From: Phoronis australis
Taxonomy: Eukaryota; Phoronida; Phoronidae
Direction of reading: 5' to 3'
Length of the DNA: 64,000 nucleotides
NCBI GenBank assembly: GCA_002633005.1
Contig: NMRA01000872.1
Span: 38,475-102,474, forward strand
The notes below the pieces were generated by a model, which was not told where the DNA came from, searched no databases, and saw only the letters and a program-made list of their open reading frames with translations. Both the position numbers and the translations under genes were made by a program. Positions 1 through 21,114 of this stretch are shown piece after piece. Position 1 is the stretch's first letter, and each line of letters starts with the position of its first letter.

Positions 1-9295
<9,295 letters not shown>

Positions 9296-9343
9296 TTTTC
9301 GGAAATTGGTATCCGTATCTCGATTATTCTTAATGTCATCTCG

Positions 9344-9565
9344 AATAAATGATTACATGTTAACAGGAATTTACATTAGAAACAAAACCAGTTTCAGGGC
9401 GGTCTCGACCTTCTTTGACGTATTTCAAAACTGCTGTCGTAAAGAAATTTTTGATCAAGTACGCTGGTTTGAGGTTCTTTTATCTACCAGAGAAATTATT
9501 GCATTATTTAACACTTCAATGCCATGTAAACCTGGTTAAATTAACTGGACACATCGAGGAATAAA
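9344..9565 (+). terminator. Candidate poly(A) signals of the amylase gene
   Basis: AATAAA occurs at 9344-9349, 49 bases after the stop codon, and again at 9560-9565. Either could specify the mRNA 3' end; the sequence alone does not choose between them. Confidence 0.45.
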
Positions 9566-12500
9566 ACTTTTGAGTTTCGCATTGTTTGGCTTCTGAAGTT
9601 CAATTACCAAATAAGCGTTTAGCAACTTCTTGAACCGTGGTAGATAATTGACACGTGAGTACGGAGGATGGAAAAAAGACTCAGGAAACGTTTAATAGCG
9701 AATTAGAATGATATCTAGATAATGTGTATTTCCTGTCCGGTCCACAAAAGTTGCTAATGTAGCTATTTGAGATAAACATCACACAGTACATGGCTGCGGA
9801 AAATTCTTTATGGCAGCTATATACCCGCGTTCCATCAAGGCGACAAAATTTGAGCTTTAAAGAAACTGATCTCCTTTTTATGATATAGAGGAGGAGAACT
9901 GTAACCCCAAAGGGACGTGAAAAGGAAAATATTTTACGACATACGCAGTCGTGGGAATGATTCGGCAACTAGACCCCAGTCACGAGTTTTCGATTTCTTT
10001 CATGCCACTCAAGGGCTCGTAGAAAAGTGAGTTTTGGTAGAGGAACAATTTATATTTCACGACTGCTTGGATTGGATTGTTCGGCTCCCTGACACTAGCT
10101 AACTTTTAGAGCTTGGTCTCAACCTATTCGAGCTATCAGTTATTCCTAATCCCTCCTTCAATTGGACTACGAAACATTATGAGATCATTTCCGAGTCGCG
10201 AAAAGGTCAGAAGTTGGTTTCAGTTAGTGAAATGCTGTTGGAATCAATTTTGAATACACTAATGTTATGTCGATATGAATAAATTGTTTGTTCTTGTAAA
10301 CCATTAATGTAAAAATCAGTAGCGAATGTTAGCATCTCTACATGCACGGGTTTCTTTATGTGCTTCCAAAAATCATCGTATTTTTGTCCCCGACAAGCTG
10401 GGTTAGCTTCCCAACTTAAAACACCGGAAATTTTGTACTGGTTCCTTAGAACTACACTGTGCAAAAGGTTCTGTAATGCGTCTATGCTCATTTCGAAACA
10501 CAGACTTGATTTCAAACTTACTTAATTTACATAATGGGGAGGCGAAAACTTTTTAAGAAAAACTTACACGCAAGTCCTGAAACCGCATGCTGATGTTTTC
10601 TGTTGATATCCGCTGAGGGGCCAGGCCTCCCCTTAGTCAAGCTACATATTTGGTTTTAAAAGCTAATTTCAAACCCTCTCTGAATAGTCTAAATTTCAAT
10701 AAATCCATCATATTTCAAAAATACCTTGTAGCCTTTCACAATCGTTGTTTCCAAGGGACTGATATTTACCTGGTCTGCTGGTGCACTATAATAAAAATAT
10801 TCAACAGTTGAGCAATTGGTAATACGGTAAGTTTTAATGACAACACCATGCGTCAAGTTGTTGGTGCATCAATCACGCTCTGTTTAGGTGTTCAATCAAG
10901 TGGTCGTGTGTTTTGTAAAGCAAAGTAATAGTTTCCCTGATTGTCATTGAAAAGTTTGACCTCTGAATCAGTTGATGAAGGCAATTAAGTCAAACGATTC
11001 GGACAAGCTGAACACGTCCGAGTAATATGCAAAGATCGCCTCGACTCCTGAACAGGTTTCCCACTTCTGCACGTTACTGTACTAGGGATTGCTAAAAGGT
11101 CCAAAAATTTCGTATCCATCATCCTTGTTCAAGTAGATTTGCAAGCCTGGTTAGCGACGTCTTGCGACCAAACTCCTATTCAACGCGTTGACTATTCGTC
11201 ATGTTCTATTGTATACATGTATGGTTATTGTCAGCACGTAGCGTCACATTACTCAGCACAGTCGAAACAAGGCCAGGGTGGAGCACATCTTAGAAATTGA
11301 CCTTGCACGCATGTACATTTTTTCTTCTGCAATTGAATTTTGATATTTGAGAGGACGCCGCTTTGATTTTATGAATTGCTTATAAATCGTCTTGAATAAG
11401 CAATTCTGCGCTTTCAATAAGAGCAGAAAGTTGATCTTTTAAGATCTACCCCACCGCGTGGAATAAATTAAACTAGGTGTAAATTAAGCAAAATGGCGCA
11501 TTGAATAAGCACATTTCGACGCTCAGAAAGGTATTGGTTTCAGAACCTTTTGACGCTTCCTACTTACAGTGGCGTACACGTCTTTGTATATTTACGAAAA
11601 TTCCAAAGTCAACTACGTATTTGTGTTCGTGTAACTAGCTACAAGTACGTGTACAGGAACATACACGTACATGTTTTTAAGCCGCAATTAGTAGTGTCAT
11701 ACATGTACATATACATGTAGATCTAACGTAGGCTTACGTCTTGAAGGATGTTGAAACCGCTCCTCTTCTGCTGTCGCGGCACTTTTCACGATCAGGCGCT
11801 GCTATTTCTTCGGCAAGGAATGTTTGTTTTCACAATTCAAAAGGATCAGATTTGCCAACATACAGGCAATAGAGTAAGCAGGCAACTAACTCCATTTTAA
11901 TTTTGACCTGGGGTATGTTCTGTCACTTCCGTCTTTTGTCTAGTATTGTTTCAACTGTTGGGGGAGGGAGTCTGATTATGTACTGCGAAGATCTATGTTA
12001 TCACAAGTGCACCAAACCATGCCAGTGGAGATATTAGATTGTCAAGTATCAAAGTTCTATCGTGGAACCTGTTAGCAGCGAGCTTGAGAGGCTTCGAAAT
12101 GCTTGAACATTTGGTGTAGGAATATTGGTCCTAAGGAATGTCGGCACCGGATTTACACAAAGGGTAATATTAGTCATGCGAAAGACCGTAAATATTCTAA
12201 TATCGTAGGAAAGTCAAACATGTAGAATTAAAAAAGTATAATGTGTGTGTCGTCAAATGGGTTTACTATCTACATTTGATTGAGAAATGTTTATAAATTT
12301 AGTCACAAAAATCACAGTTGAGAAAGCAAATCTATGTAACCCACTTCAGTTTAAATTTAAAAACAAACATTTTGTGTTGTAAATGGCCTTCAAAAACACT
12401 GGAAAGCTGAAGGTTTCCCCGAGTTTCAAACTGGCATCATGTAATGTGTAAATAAGTACTGCTTTGGACACCTCAATTTTGAGCTGGTGTTGGGATTAAA

Positions 12501-13173
12501 GAGGCAATGTGCAGCGCCACCTCTTACCACAATGTTGTAGTAAAAATTGATGCTTTTCAACATAACAATGTATAACTTAAAAGCCTAGGTGTTGTTTAAA
12601 AGCAAATACTTGAGAATGGGATTAGCCATACACAAAAATGAATTTGCTTAAACCCTCACATGATCATGGAATGATGAGACAGGAACCACGGCACACGGCC
12701 TATTGATATTGAAAGGCTTCCAGACTTTTCACTTTCACAAGTGATTAAACCGTTTCCTCAAACTGGAGATTGGTAACACCGACGGTGGGAGGGAGTTCAT
12801 TTATTCACAGATGTGCACATGCATTGTTGTCGTTTTCAAGCATCAGGTACCTTAGTCTTTCGAGAAAATAGTGCATGACGTCACGGGGTGATGGTGAGTG
12901 CCACCCATGGTCTGCTGTGTATGAGGGGTCCAGCTGTAACTGACCACATTTTCTATCCATCCACTGGTTGACATGCACTGCACTTTTGTTGATGTAAATA
13001 GTCTGTTTCAATTGTTTTGCTGCGTTGTTTATTGGTAACAATAGCAAGCAGGCTGGACATATCTGCGATTTGCAAGCCGTGGTGCATTTTGCCATTTTTT
13101 ATGAAAGCCACATGTGAACATTCCTGCACAGACCCTAGACCCAAACCACGTCATGACCGACTCTGATTCAGTG
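9566..13173. other. Intergenic, no gene recognised
   Basis: AT-rich non-coding sequence between the amylase and the 611-bp duplication. It has several ACATGTA palindromes (for example near 11220, 11640 and 11700). A 102-codon minus-strand open frame at 10207-10515 has no recognised family. I see no splice-consistent exon set. Confidence 0.6.
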
Positions 13174-13784
13174 GTAGGCGCCTCATTAGGGATCGTTGTC
13201 AATGTTTTGAAGGTTTGCAAAAACAAGCACATTGATGGCTACTGTGGGAATCCGCCATATCCAGAGAGGGTCAAATTTAAGGGCGAACGCAGTTTCGGCA
13301 CGACCCACCCAGCCGTCTAGGAGCTGACTATTAAGGTGCGTTTTCGTCTGCATATCTTGTTTTCTTTCGGTACATGCTGCTTTACAATAATCTGCATTCC
13401 GTCGTATTGACATGACATCATTTTGTCGTATTGGGAAACCAGGAGAGTGTTCGGCAGATGTTCGGCTAGTTTCATACCAGAAAAGTACATGTAAGATGTC
13501 GCCAGAGCAAAATCACTCTTATTTTCCCCCAGTATGATTGGGAGTCTACCTGCCTATCCTAGAAAAATGAAGACACTGAAGTTAGGCAAGATTAGTGTGC
13601 TGAATTGCACGGCTGTTTTCACTATTTCCGTTCGACTCAAATGCAGCTGATATCTTGCGGTTTCTGGTACAGAGCCTAGAATTTTAGGAGCAGAACAGTT
13701 GGGAAATAGAATATTCGCATGTTTATTAGTTACACGGTAGACTCAAAATAACAATGGTAATGTTGCGCGGATTTGAATCGGGCG
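13174..13784. repeat. 611-bp direct duplication, copy 1
   Basis: Copy 1 of a near-identical direct repeat (copy 2 at 13786-14396). It begins GTAGGCGCCTCATTAGG and ends GATTTGAATCGGGCG, immediately before the N at 13785. I see around ten single-base differences and no length change. Most likely two alleles placed side by side by the assembler. Confidence 0.95.
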
Positions 13785-13785
13785 N

Positions 13786-14396
13786 GTAGGCGCCTCATTA
13801 GGTATCGCAGTCAATGTTTTGAAGGTTTGCAAAAACAAGCACATTGATGGCTACTGTGGGAATCCGCCATATCCAGAGAGGGTCAAATTTAAGGGCAAAC
13901 GGAGTTTCGGCACGACCCACCCAGCCGTCTAGGAGCTGACTATTAAGGTGCGTTTTCGTCTGCATATCTTGTTTTCTTTCGGTACATGCTGCTTTACAAT
14001 AATCTGCATTCCGTCGTATTAACATGACAACATTTTGTCGTGTTGGGAAACCAGGAGAGTGTTCGGCAGATGTTCGGCTAGTTTCATACCAGAAAAGTAC
14101 ATGTAAGATGTTGCCAGAGCAAAATCACTCTTATTTTCCCCCAGTATGATTGGGAGTCTACCTGCCTATCCTAGAAAAATGAAGACACTGAAGTTAGGCA
14201 AGATTAGTGTGCTGAATTGCACGGCTGTTTTCACTATTTCCGTTCGACTCAAATGCAGCTGATATCTTGCGGTTTCTGGTACAGAGCCTAGAATTTTAGG
14301 AGCAGAACAGTTGGGAAATAGAATATTCGCATGTTTATTAGTTACACGGTAGACTCAAAATAACAATGGTAATGTTGCGCGGATTTGAATCGGGCG
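13786..14396. repeat. 611-bp direct duplication, copy 2
   Basis: Copy 2 of the repeat at 13174-13784, starting directly after the N at 13785 and continuing into unique sequence at 14397. Short open frames inside both copies (about 75 codons, minus strand) are conserved only because the DNA is duplicated. Confidence 0.95.
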
Positions 14397-14499
14397 GGTC
14401 GTCTACATGATGCAAAAGCACTCTGCATTTGCCCCAGTATTTGGATAGAATGGTCATATGCGTCTAATTAAAAAGACGGTCTTGAAATGCTCTGACCAC

Positions 14500-14625
14500 A
14501 ATACATGGGCGGCCCACCATAGGGGGCTGGGGGGCTATAGCCCCACTTTTTTTCGGTGGTACGCCGCAAATAGCTGGTTGTCCACAGGGGTGCTGAGAGG
14601 GATTTAGCCCCACTCTTTTGAGTAC
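14500..14625. mobile_element. Possible hAT-like transposon terminus relic
   Basis: The segment GGGCGGCCCACCATAGGGGG followed by GCTATAGCCCCACTTTTTTT resembles the terminal region of non-autonomous hAT elements. I cannot find its partner terminus, so this is a weak call from general resemblance only. Confidence 0.25.
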
Positions 14626-15990
14626 TGCACCACCGTGTAATATACATACATTGTACGTGTATGGCTGAAGCAAAAGATTCTTAAGTTTAAAACACTGACA
14701 ATAGCTCTCTGTAAGCGTTTTGTGGAGTGAAGGTACCTATAGTTGCCTATATCTACAACGGCTTAACTGACTAAAACGGTGACGCTGATCGATAGAGATA
14801 ATGATAACCAGAAATTTATTAGAAGCTTGCCCGAAATGAAGTCGGGACACTGGTAGGCCTCCGAATACATTCTTTAATGACAAGTTAGGAAGCATTTATC
14901 CAGATGGCGAATTGATTTTTTGTCATAACACAAATGCACCATTGGCAAGAGAAAAAAACAGCGCCATCTTGTGTTGACCTGTCAGCTACAGCACGCAGGA
15001 ATTCCTCTGAGATTTGTAAGACCTACACTGTAAATATTGATATGCTTGTGTAGATGCAGGACGTCTCCCAAGTGTTTGCATTTAGGGTAAAACCTTAGAT
15101 TGGGCATGGTACTGTGATGCTTCAAGGCGGGTCGAATGGAAACCCGCATGTGGATGTAGGCCTAGGCTATTGGTCAAGGGCGATCAAGGGACACGGTACC
15201 CGCCGCTATCTTGGACCACTGGCTGAGTCTGTTGGTCATGCATTAGGCCTACGCGGTAATCATGTTTTCAACACGTTTATAAAAACTCTGATTTTTATTT
15301 ATTTCAAGCAGCGTATTGGAAGAGAGCAAAACATATTCACGTGTATTCATTAGAATCTAGCAAAATTCACAAATTCCGAAAATCGACAGAAAAAATTATT
15401 GACTGTAAAAAACGAGTCTATAATAATATAAGTAAAACAACCACCGACAAACTTTTAAAGTAAGATCTTACTATACTAATAACTTGGTCATAAAAGTTTT
15501 ACTTTCAGGTGACTGTCATTAATGCCACAGCCAGATTTAAGGGGGAAGGGGGCAGCAAAATCACGAAGAAAAATGAGTTTGTTAATTAACTCCGATAATT
15601 AACATTATACAGCCGAAGTGCACTGTAAGATTTGACAATGTGTGGAGTTTTAATAAGTGTGTGCCTGTGTGTGTGTTTCTGGGGAGCTCAGACTCGACAT
15701 CACTTGTCTAATCGAAGTCTCAGTGAATAATTAAGAAACTCATAATTCTCTCTATGTCAAACATTAAACATTAAGACGGTTTGCGAAGCAACGCGTGGTT
15801 GTTGCCGACACGATAATGAATTTGGTATTTTCGGCAACCTAAGACTGCTTCTTCAACACTTTTGCTACAAACTGGTTGCAGAAAATATAAAACATGCAAT
15901 AAACGTTACAGGAATGAACAGGTTTGCATGCGAACGGTTTGGACCATAAACAATTATGTCTCTTACTATTTGGGCTTAGTTGAAAGCGTG
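14626..15990. other. Intergenic, nothing recognised
   Basis: Non-coding sequence with a short TGTGTGTG-rich patch near 15660 and AT-rich stretches around 15360-15480. No exon, RNA gene or complete repeat was recognised. Confidence 0.5.
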
Positions 15991-16057
15991 GTAGCACAAT
16001 GGAAGAGTGCGCGCTCTCAGATCCAGAAGTCGTCACTTGAAGTCCACCCAATTTATG
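15991..16057 (+). repeat. tRNA-like relic (SINE head or tRNA pseudogene)
   Basis: TAGCACAATGG fits the polymerase III A-box pattern TRGCNNARNGG. A degenerate B box (ACTTGAAGTCC) follows about 35 bases later with a CCACCC end. The acceptor stem does not pair and the B box departs from GGTTCGANTCC, so it is not a functional tRNA gene. Confidence 0.35.
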
Positions 16058-16110
16058 AATTTCCCTTATTAAATCACAAGCGGCGATTACTATGTTAAAC
16101 GTTGAAACAA

Positions 16111-16310
16111 CCCTTACAAAAATGAACTTAAGTTTTCATCGAAAAACTTAAGTTTTTGGTCTGAAAAACGTAAGTTTTCATTCACGAAAACTCAAGTTTT
16201 CTGAAAAAGTTAAGTTTTTCGGAAGCACTTAAGTTATTTTCCAGAAACTTAAGTTTTTTTGTCCAAAACTTAATTTTTCAACGAAAAACTGAACTGCATT
16301 TTTGTAAGGG
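16111..16310. mobile_element. 200-bp MITE with CCCTTACAAAAAT termini
   Basis: Terminal inverted repeats CCCTTACAAAAAT and ATTTTTGTAAGGG enclose about eight variants of AACTTAAGTTTT, each nearly self-complementary. There is no coding capacity. A clear target-site duplication is not visible. The superfamily is not identified. Confidence 0.75.
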
Positions 16311-16954
16311 AAGAATGATAAATCACGTGATGGATCTATATGAGGATATTTACAACCCAAGTAGGGCCTAATTCGCGAGAGTCCTAGGACTACAGAACAG
16401 AGATTGACTAAGATTGTTTTTTTCCTGTCAGTAACCGTCAGTTGTAACCAATCAAATATTTGGGCATTTACCTTAATTACGCCTCGGAAACCAACGGATT
16501 TTGGAGAGTTGACCTTTGTGACCTTCGCAACTGTAATCCAAACTGTAATAGCAACGTATTTTCCTGAAAATTTAAACGTTTCTCTTTTGGTCCAAAATAA
16601 ATAACGAAACACCTTCATGTAGCATAGTATATTGTACCAATTTCAGTAAAATCTCACTTAAATGCAGGCAAATGAGTCCACGTTAACACTCTTTTTTCTG
16701 ACTTAATATCATGTACAGAGAGCCATTCTGTATGTTCTGCTTTGCTAAAGAACATGTATTCGAAAATATCTTGTCTCTAGCGAATAGCCAATTGTTCTTG
16801 CAAATACTACAAATGATTTGATGACCCACACACAGGTCCAAATACGCCACAGCATGGGCAGGCATTTAATCCAGGTCAAGGAAGACACACCCCAATATTA
16901 AGTTGCTTGCGTCAACGAAATGGTCCTACCATGTTTAAAAACCAGACACACCAG
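16311..16954. other. 3' flank of the amine oxidase gene
   Basis: Holds the presumed 3' untranslated region of the minus-strand amine oxidase. A variant ATTAAA poly(A) signal (TTTAAT on the plus strand) lies near 16865, about 90 bases past the stop. No other gene is seen; the 129-codon minus-strand open frame at 16229-16618 runs partly through the MITE and is not credible. Confidence 0.4.
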
Positions 16955-19900
16955 CTAAGCGAATTGTGTTCCGTTATATGCGTCATTGTATTGCCTGGGC
17001 GGCATGCACTTGGGCTGTGTTGACGTTCCATAGCGCTCGATGGATACTTTTTGGAAGTTATCTTTTGGCTCAACAAATACGGTATCTGAGGACGATGCAC
17101 TTGGGTCTTCGTCGAAGTAGTTGAAAGGATACAGAAAGAAATTTAGAGTCATGTATGGCGTTTGCGTCGACGGAGCGTCCTCTGAATGGGGAATATGGTG
17201 CGTAGCAAGCGATATCCAAGCCACGAGGTCCTCATCCACAATGTCTTCATTGTCTAAGATGAAATCTTCAAAGTTCACCACGGGGTTCCAAGGGTCGTTC
17301 TGCGTGTAAACAGAACTACTATCCCTCTCATGATCCTTGTGCTTCGTGACGGCGAGTTGATACTTTGTCCAGGCCGCCCCCTGCACACCAGGTGTGTCGT
17401 CGGGAAGGACAAACTTACCCATACCCACTGGCTTCAGACGGTAGGCACGCTTAGCTCCGTAACTGTTTACATTGTCTTTGCTGTAAAAGATGCAATACCT
17501 CGGTTTATCAAAATCATATTTGTAAGCAGCGTCTTTCTCTTTCGTTTTCAGAGATCTTTCCATCTTCATTTGTGTCTTCATTCGTCCGGCAAACCATGGG
17601 TTCGGTATTTTCTCCACCCCTATGTCAATGGTCTCGTAACGGTTAGAGCGACCCAAGATGTCAATGTCTGCCTTGAAGTGGAAGTTATGGATGTGCATGT
17701 TTCCTAACGCGGTAGTGAACAATCTGTGACCGTAAGGATCCTCTTCCGGTGTGTAAAATGTCGTTTCTGGATATCCAGTTGAGGCGGCTTTCACTTCCAC
17801 GGCACCGTTTAAATGGAAAATGTAGTCGAAGACGTAATCGTAGTTCCATACGGTGGCAGCCTGCCTCACCACAAGTTGGTAATCCGGCAGGCCTGCGTAA
17901 GATCTATACCCACCGTTGTAATCCGTTGAAAAGTGCCTTCTCAGAGGCATGTGGTTGTTAAGCTCGAAGACGCAAACAGACCTCCGGTTACGTTTTGGTG
18001 TGTGCGTGTTTACGAAGTAATCCATGTCTAAGTAAACTGCAGTTTCTGGACAGTCAACACCCTCCATCAGCTCGGCGGAGAGCTCACCTAGATTCCATGA
18101 CACATCGTAGTACATAGCGATTGTCTCAAAGACGTCGTAGCCCGCATAGATAACGAACGCTTCTTGGAAACTCAACTCGTAAGCGATGCGCTCACCTCGG
18201 AATCTCACGTCAAATAGTTGCAATCCTGAAGAAAACCGGGAACGAATATCGAAACTCCACCCCATATAGTCTATATGGCGGCCTGAGACTTTGAATCTCC
18301 TACCTTCAGGCTCATACATCCGGGGACCCATCTGGGGTTTTTCGGGCATGCTATGGGCAGATCGCTTTTTATAGGAATAGTACTTCGTGTCTTTGTCAAT
18401 AGGAATAGTCAGTTTCTTAGCCGATCCGTCGTTATACGCTGTCAACAATCCGTCTACACTCTCATACTTGACGTTGTTGTAATAGATGCTATCTACCTTC
18501 CAGTCTCCTTGCTTAGTTGACTTGTGATTTATTGTCATCATGAAACTAACTGGTCGAATATAGTACCCTTCAGATCGCACAAAGGCGATGTACAACGAAG
18601 TTCGTTGCCCACTTTCTATCAGGCGAGGAGCGAAGTCATAAAAATCAAGACAGTCGCTGGTTGCTGTGCAGTTATGGTGGCCGGCGCCAAAACTTTCTTT
18701 CAAAACCTGGGAAAAGAATCAAAATATTATATTTATAATTTTATACTGATCATTTGCTACATCCTGAACACACTCAAGCCAGAGGAATTTTGGAATAGAT
18801 AAAGAGCGTATTATAACAAGTTCTAAGCCTGCAGTTCAAATCATGAATTTGGAACTCGACTCGAAAATCAGGCGAATGCATGTCAAGTTTGGTGTAAACT
18901 TACAAATTTCCAAACGAATCGTACATCGCGATCAGTTAAATTTCAAGTCTCAGTGTTAGTCGCGTCTGTGTCCTGGAATTTGACCATGGGCCTGTTTAGA
19001 AAATAATGTTTTATTCTCGTCTCAGGCGATTTTGAATTGTCAAATCAACGTCATCGTGTTTAACCTTTGCTAGAATTGTGGTTAGAGAAAAGAAAGCTCC
19101 TGGAATTCACCTGACTGCCATGCTACTTCGGTAAAACTAACCCCCCTTACAAGTAAAATTCACGGACTTACATGTAGTTCAAACAATAACGAGACGAAGT
19201 AACTGACAGAGTTATTCAAGTGCCACCAGTGCCTCTCGTACTCCATCAATCACTTCCCCATATATTAAAAGGATGTAAAGCCATGTTTTGATGATTTCAG
19301 CCAATCATCGTTATGTCATCTGCTAAATGCATCACTGGTGTTAATCTTCCAACTTAATGGAAGAAATCAACTCAAAACTCGATCTCTCTTTGTCACAGAT
19401 TGGACAATATGGTCCTCGGTGGGTAGTCTTTTGCCGTGTAGGCGTAGGTCACGCTTGCCCATTCATTCGACTTTAATTGGAGTTTTCAAATTTTCCTCCC
19501 AGTGTCCTAGGGTTGTTGGTGGTTGGAGAGTATGTTTTGTTTCAGAGAACTTGACATGAAAGTCGTTTTTCGTATGTGTTAATAGGAATTCCCTTTTCAC
19601 TAATTAACTAACGAACACTCACTCAGTGGTCCACAAAGTCGTTCACTTATTAATTAGCTCGCTCGCTCTCTCCCTGGTCACCTTGCCTCTCGGTTCTATC
19701 ACTAGCTTCATTGCCCATCACTTGTTCATTTTTCACTCATTAATCCCCTCATTAACTACCTTAGTTAGCCACTCACTCACCAAAACTCACTCACGCAGTC
19801 ACTCACTTACTCACTTATGATCGCTCACTCATGATCATTCACCCACTGATAATCACTTACGTATGACCATTCACTCACTCATCGTAACGCCCTCACTCAC

Positions 19901-20636
19901 CCAGTTAATCTTTCAGTAACTCACTGATCCTCATTTATTGGCCATTCATTCGGTATGTTGCGGCCATTCATACAAGAAAGCAAAGCACGAGACGTTACTT
20001 CACACATTGTTCTGACTGTTAACAAACCTTGTACAATTTCTCTGAAATTTCTTTGATCATCATATTCAGGGAAGACACTTCTGCTGCGTCCATGAACTTC
20101 GATTCATAAGGAAGAGGGTCTCTCCTGTAGGAAGGGTTCTTGTATAATGTGTGCGTGTTTGGATTAGGCAAAGGGCCAACGATGTACTCCTCAAGACGAG
20201 GCGGAGAAAGATCACCCCGCACGACGATAACCAACGCCTCTCTTCTCGGCTTTGGACCATTGGAGTCGATGTAATTTAACACTTCCGACTTTTTTGGAAG
20301 ATGAAGGTCAATAGACGAGATGTAACCAGATGAAAGGTTTCTCGTTTGCTTGACAACATCAAATGGTAGCAGATTCAGCGCCTGGTTTATGTAGTCACGA
20401 ACTCTCACGAGCTCGTCGACGGTTAGATCATCAAAGGTGCTGGGGTTTTCAAGGTCACGAGGGATGGTCGGAATGTCGTGGCTGCAAGATGGACCTCCTT
20501 GCACGATTGGCTCTGCTGCTGAACTTGATTTCCCTTGGTGCGAAACAACGCCAAGGGCAATCGCCAACGCGACGGCAGTGATAACGGCAAATATGGCCAC
20601 TAGACGCCATATGACGTTTGCTCGTTCAGATGGCAT
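16955..20636 (-). CDS. AOC: Membrane primary amine oxidase (copper/TPQ amine oxidase)
   Basis: Oxidises primary amines to aldehydes with release of H2O2 and ammonia. Two exons: 20636-20028 (203 codons) and 18706-16955 (583 codons plus stop), joined in phase 0, giving 786 residues (human AOC3 has 763). Residues ~9-33 are hydrophobic after a short charged start, a type II signal anchor like AOC3, so the enzyme is probably at the cell surface with an extracellular catalytic domain. The N2/N3 domains contain VGPLPNP and FGAGHHNCTATSD. The tyrosine of the cofactor motif TVWNYDYVF is residue 492; the catalytic base is Asp430 in AVYLDMDYF. Copper ligands are His541 and His543 in MHIHNFHF and His707 in HHIPHSED. 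FFLYPFNYFDEDPS near the C-terminus is family-typical. The donor GTTTGT is weak, but exon continuity with AOC3 supports it. Substrate preference cannot be read from the sequence. Confidence 0.95.
18707..20027 (-). other. Amine oxidase intron with degenerate CACT-rich repeat
   Basis: The single intron of the gene. Positions ~19615-19930 are a degenerate tetranucleotide-like tract of TCACTCAC/ACTCATT units on the plus strand. The rest has no recognised feature. Confidence 0.7.
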
Positions 20637-21114
20637 GTTGTGAGAGTTTCTGAAAATTTAATATGAAAAATAGGTAATTGACAAGAAAAGGCGGTAGTCT
20701 CACTTTTTAACTTAAATTTTACTTGAATCCAATTCGTTTCACAATGCAACATTAAGGGAGTCACTGGACTGTCCTTGGTGGCAAGGGCGTGATTGAAATC
20801 TTACAGCAGTTAAATGAATAGAAGTCTAGACTTGGAAGGCAAAATCCTGCATGTGGCATATGTATCCCGTTGTTCCAGCTTGCGATCCCGAGATTTCACA
20901 TGATAGTCGGTACTGACTGTCAATTTCTGGTAGTCTGCTTGTCAACTGAGATTTGAACAAATGCTGTAGTTGACAGGTGTGCGATACGAATATTATGTAT
21001 GAAGTAAATTACTTATATTTTGCTTATTGTATTATCATACTCCATCAGGAGCTGATGAAAGGCTTTTAATGCTAATAAAGCAACTCTACACCGTTCCCAT
21101 TGCCCTAGTGTTAA
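20637..21114. other. Amine oxidase 5' flank
   Basis: Upstream region of the minus-strand amine oxidase, between its start codon and the LINE 3' end. It must contain the 5' UTR and core promoter if there is no non-coding first exon. No clear TATA box was seen. Confidence 0.4.

Noticed and set aside
13114-14025. Small genes in the 611-bp duplication
   Set aside because: Frames on both strands overlap, are short, and are conserved only through duplication.
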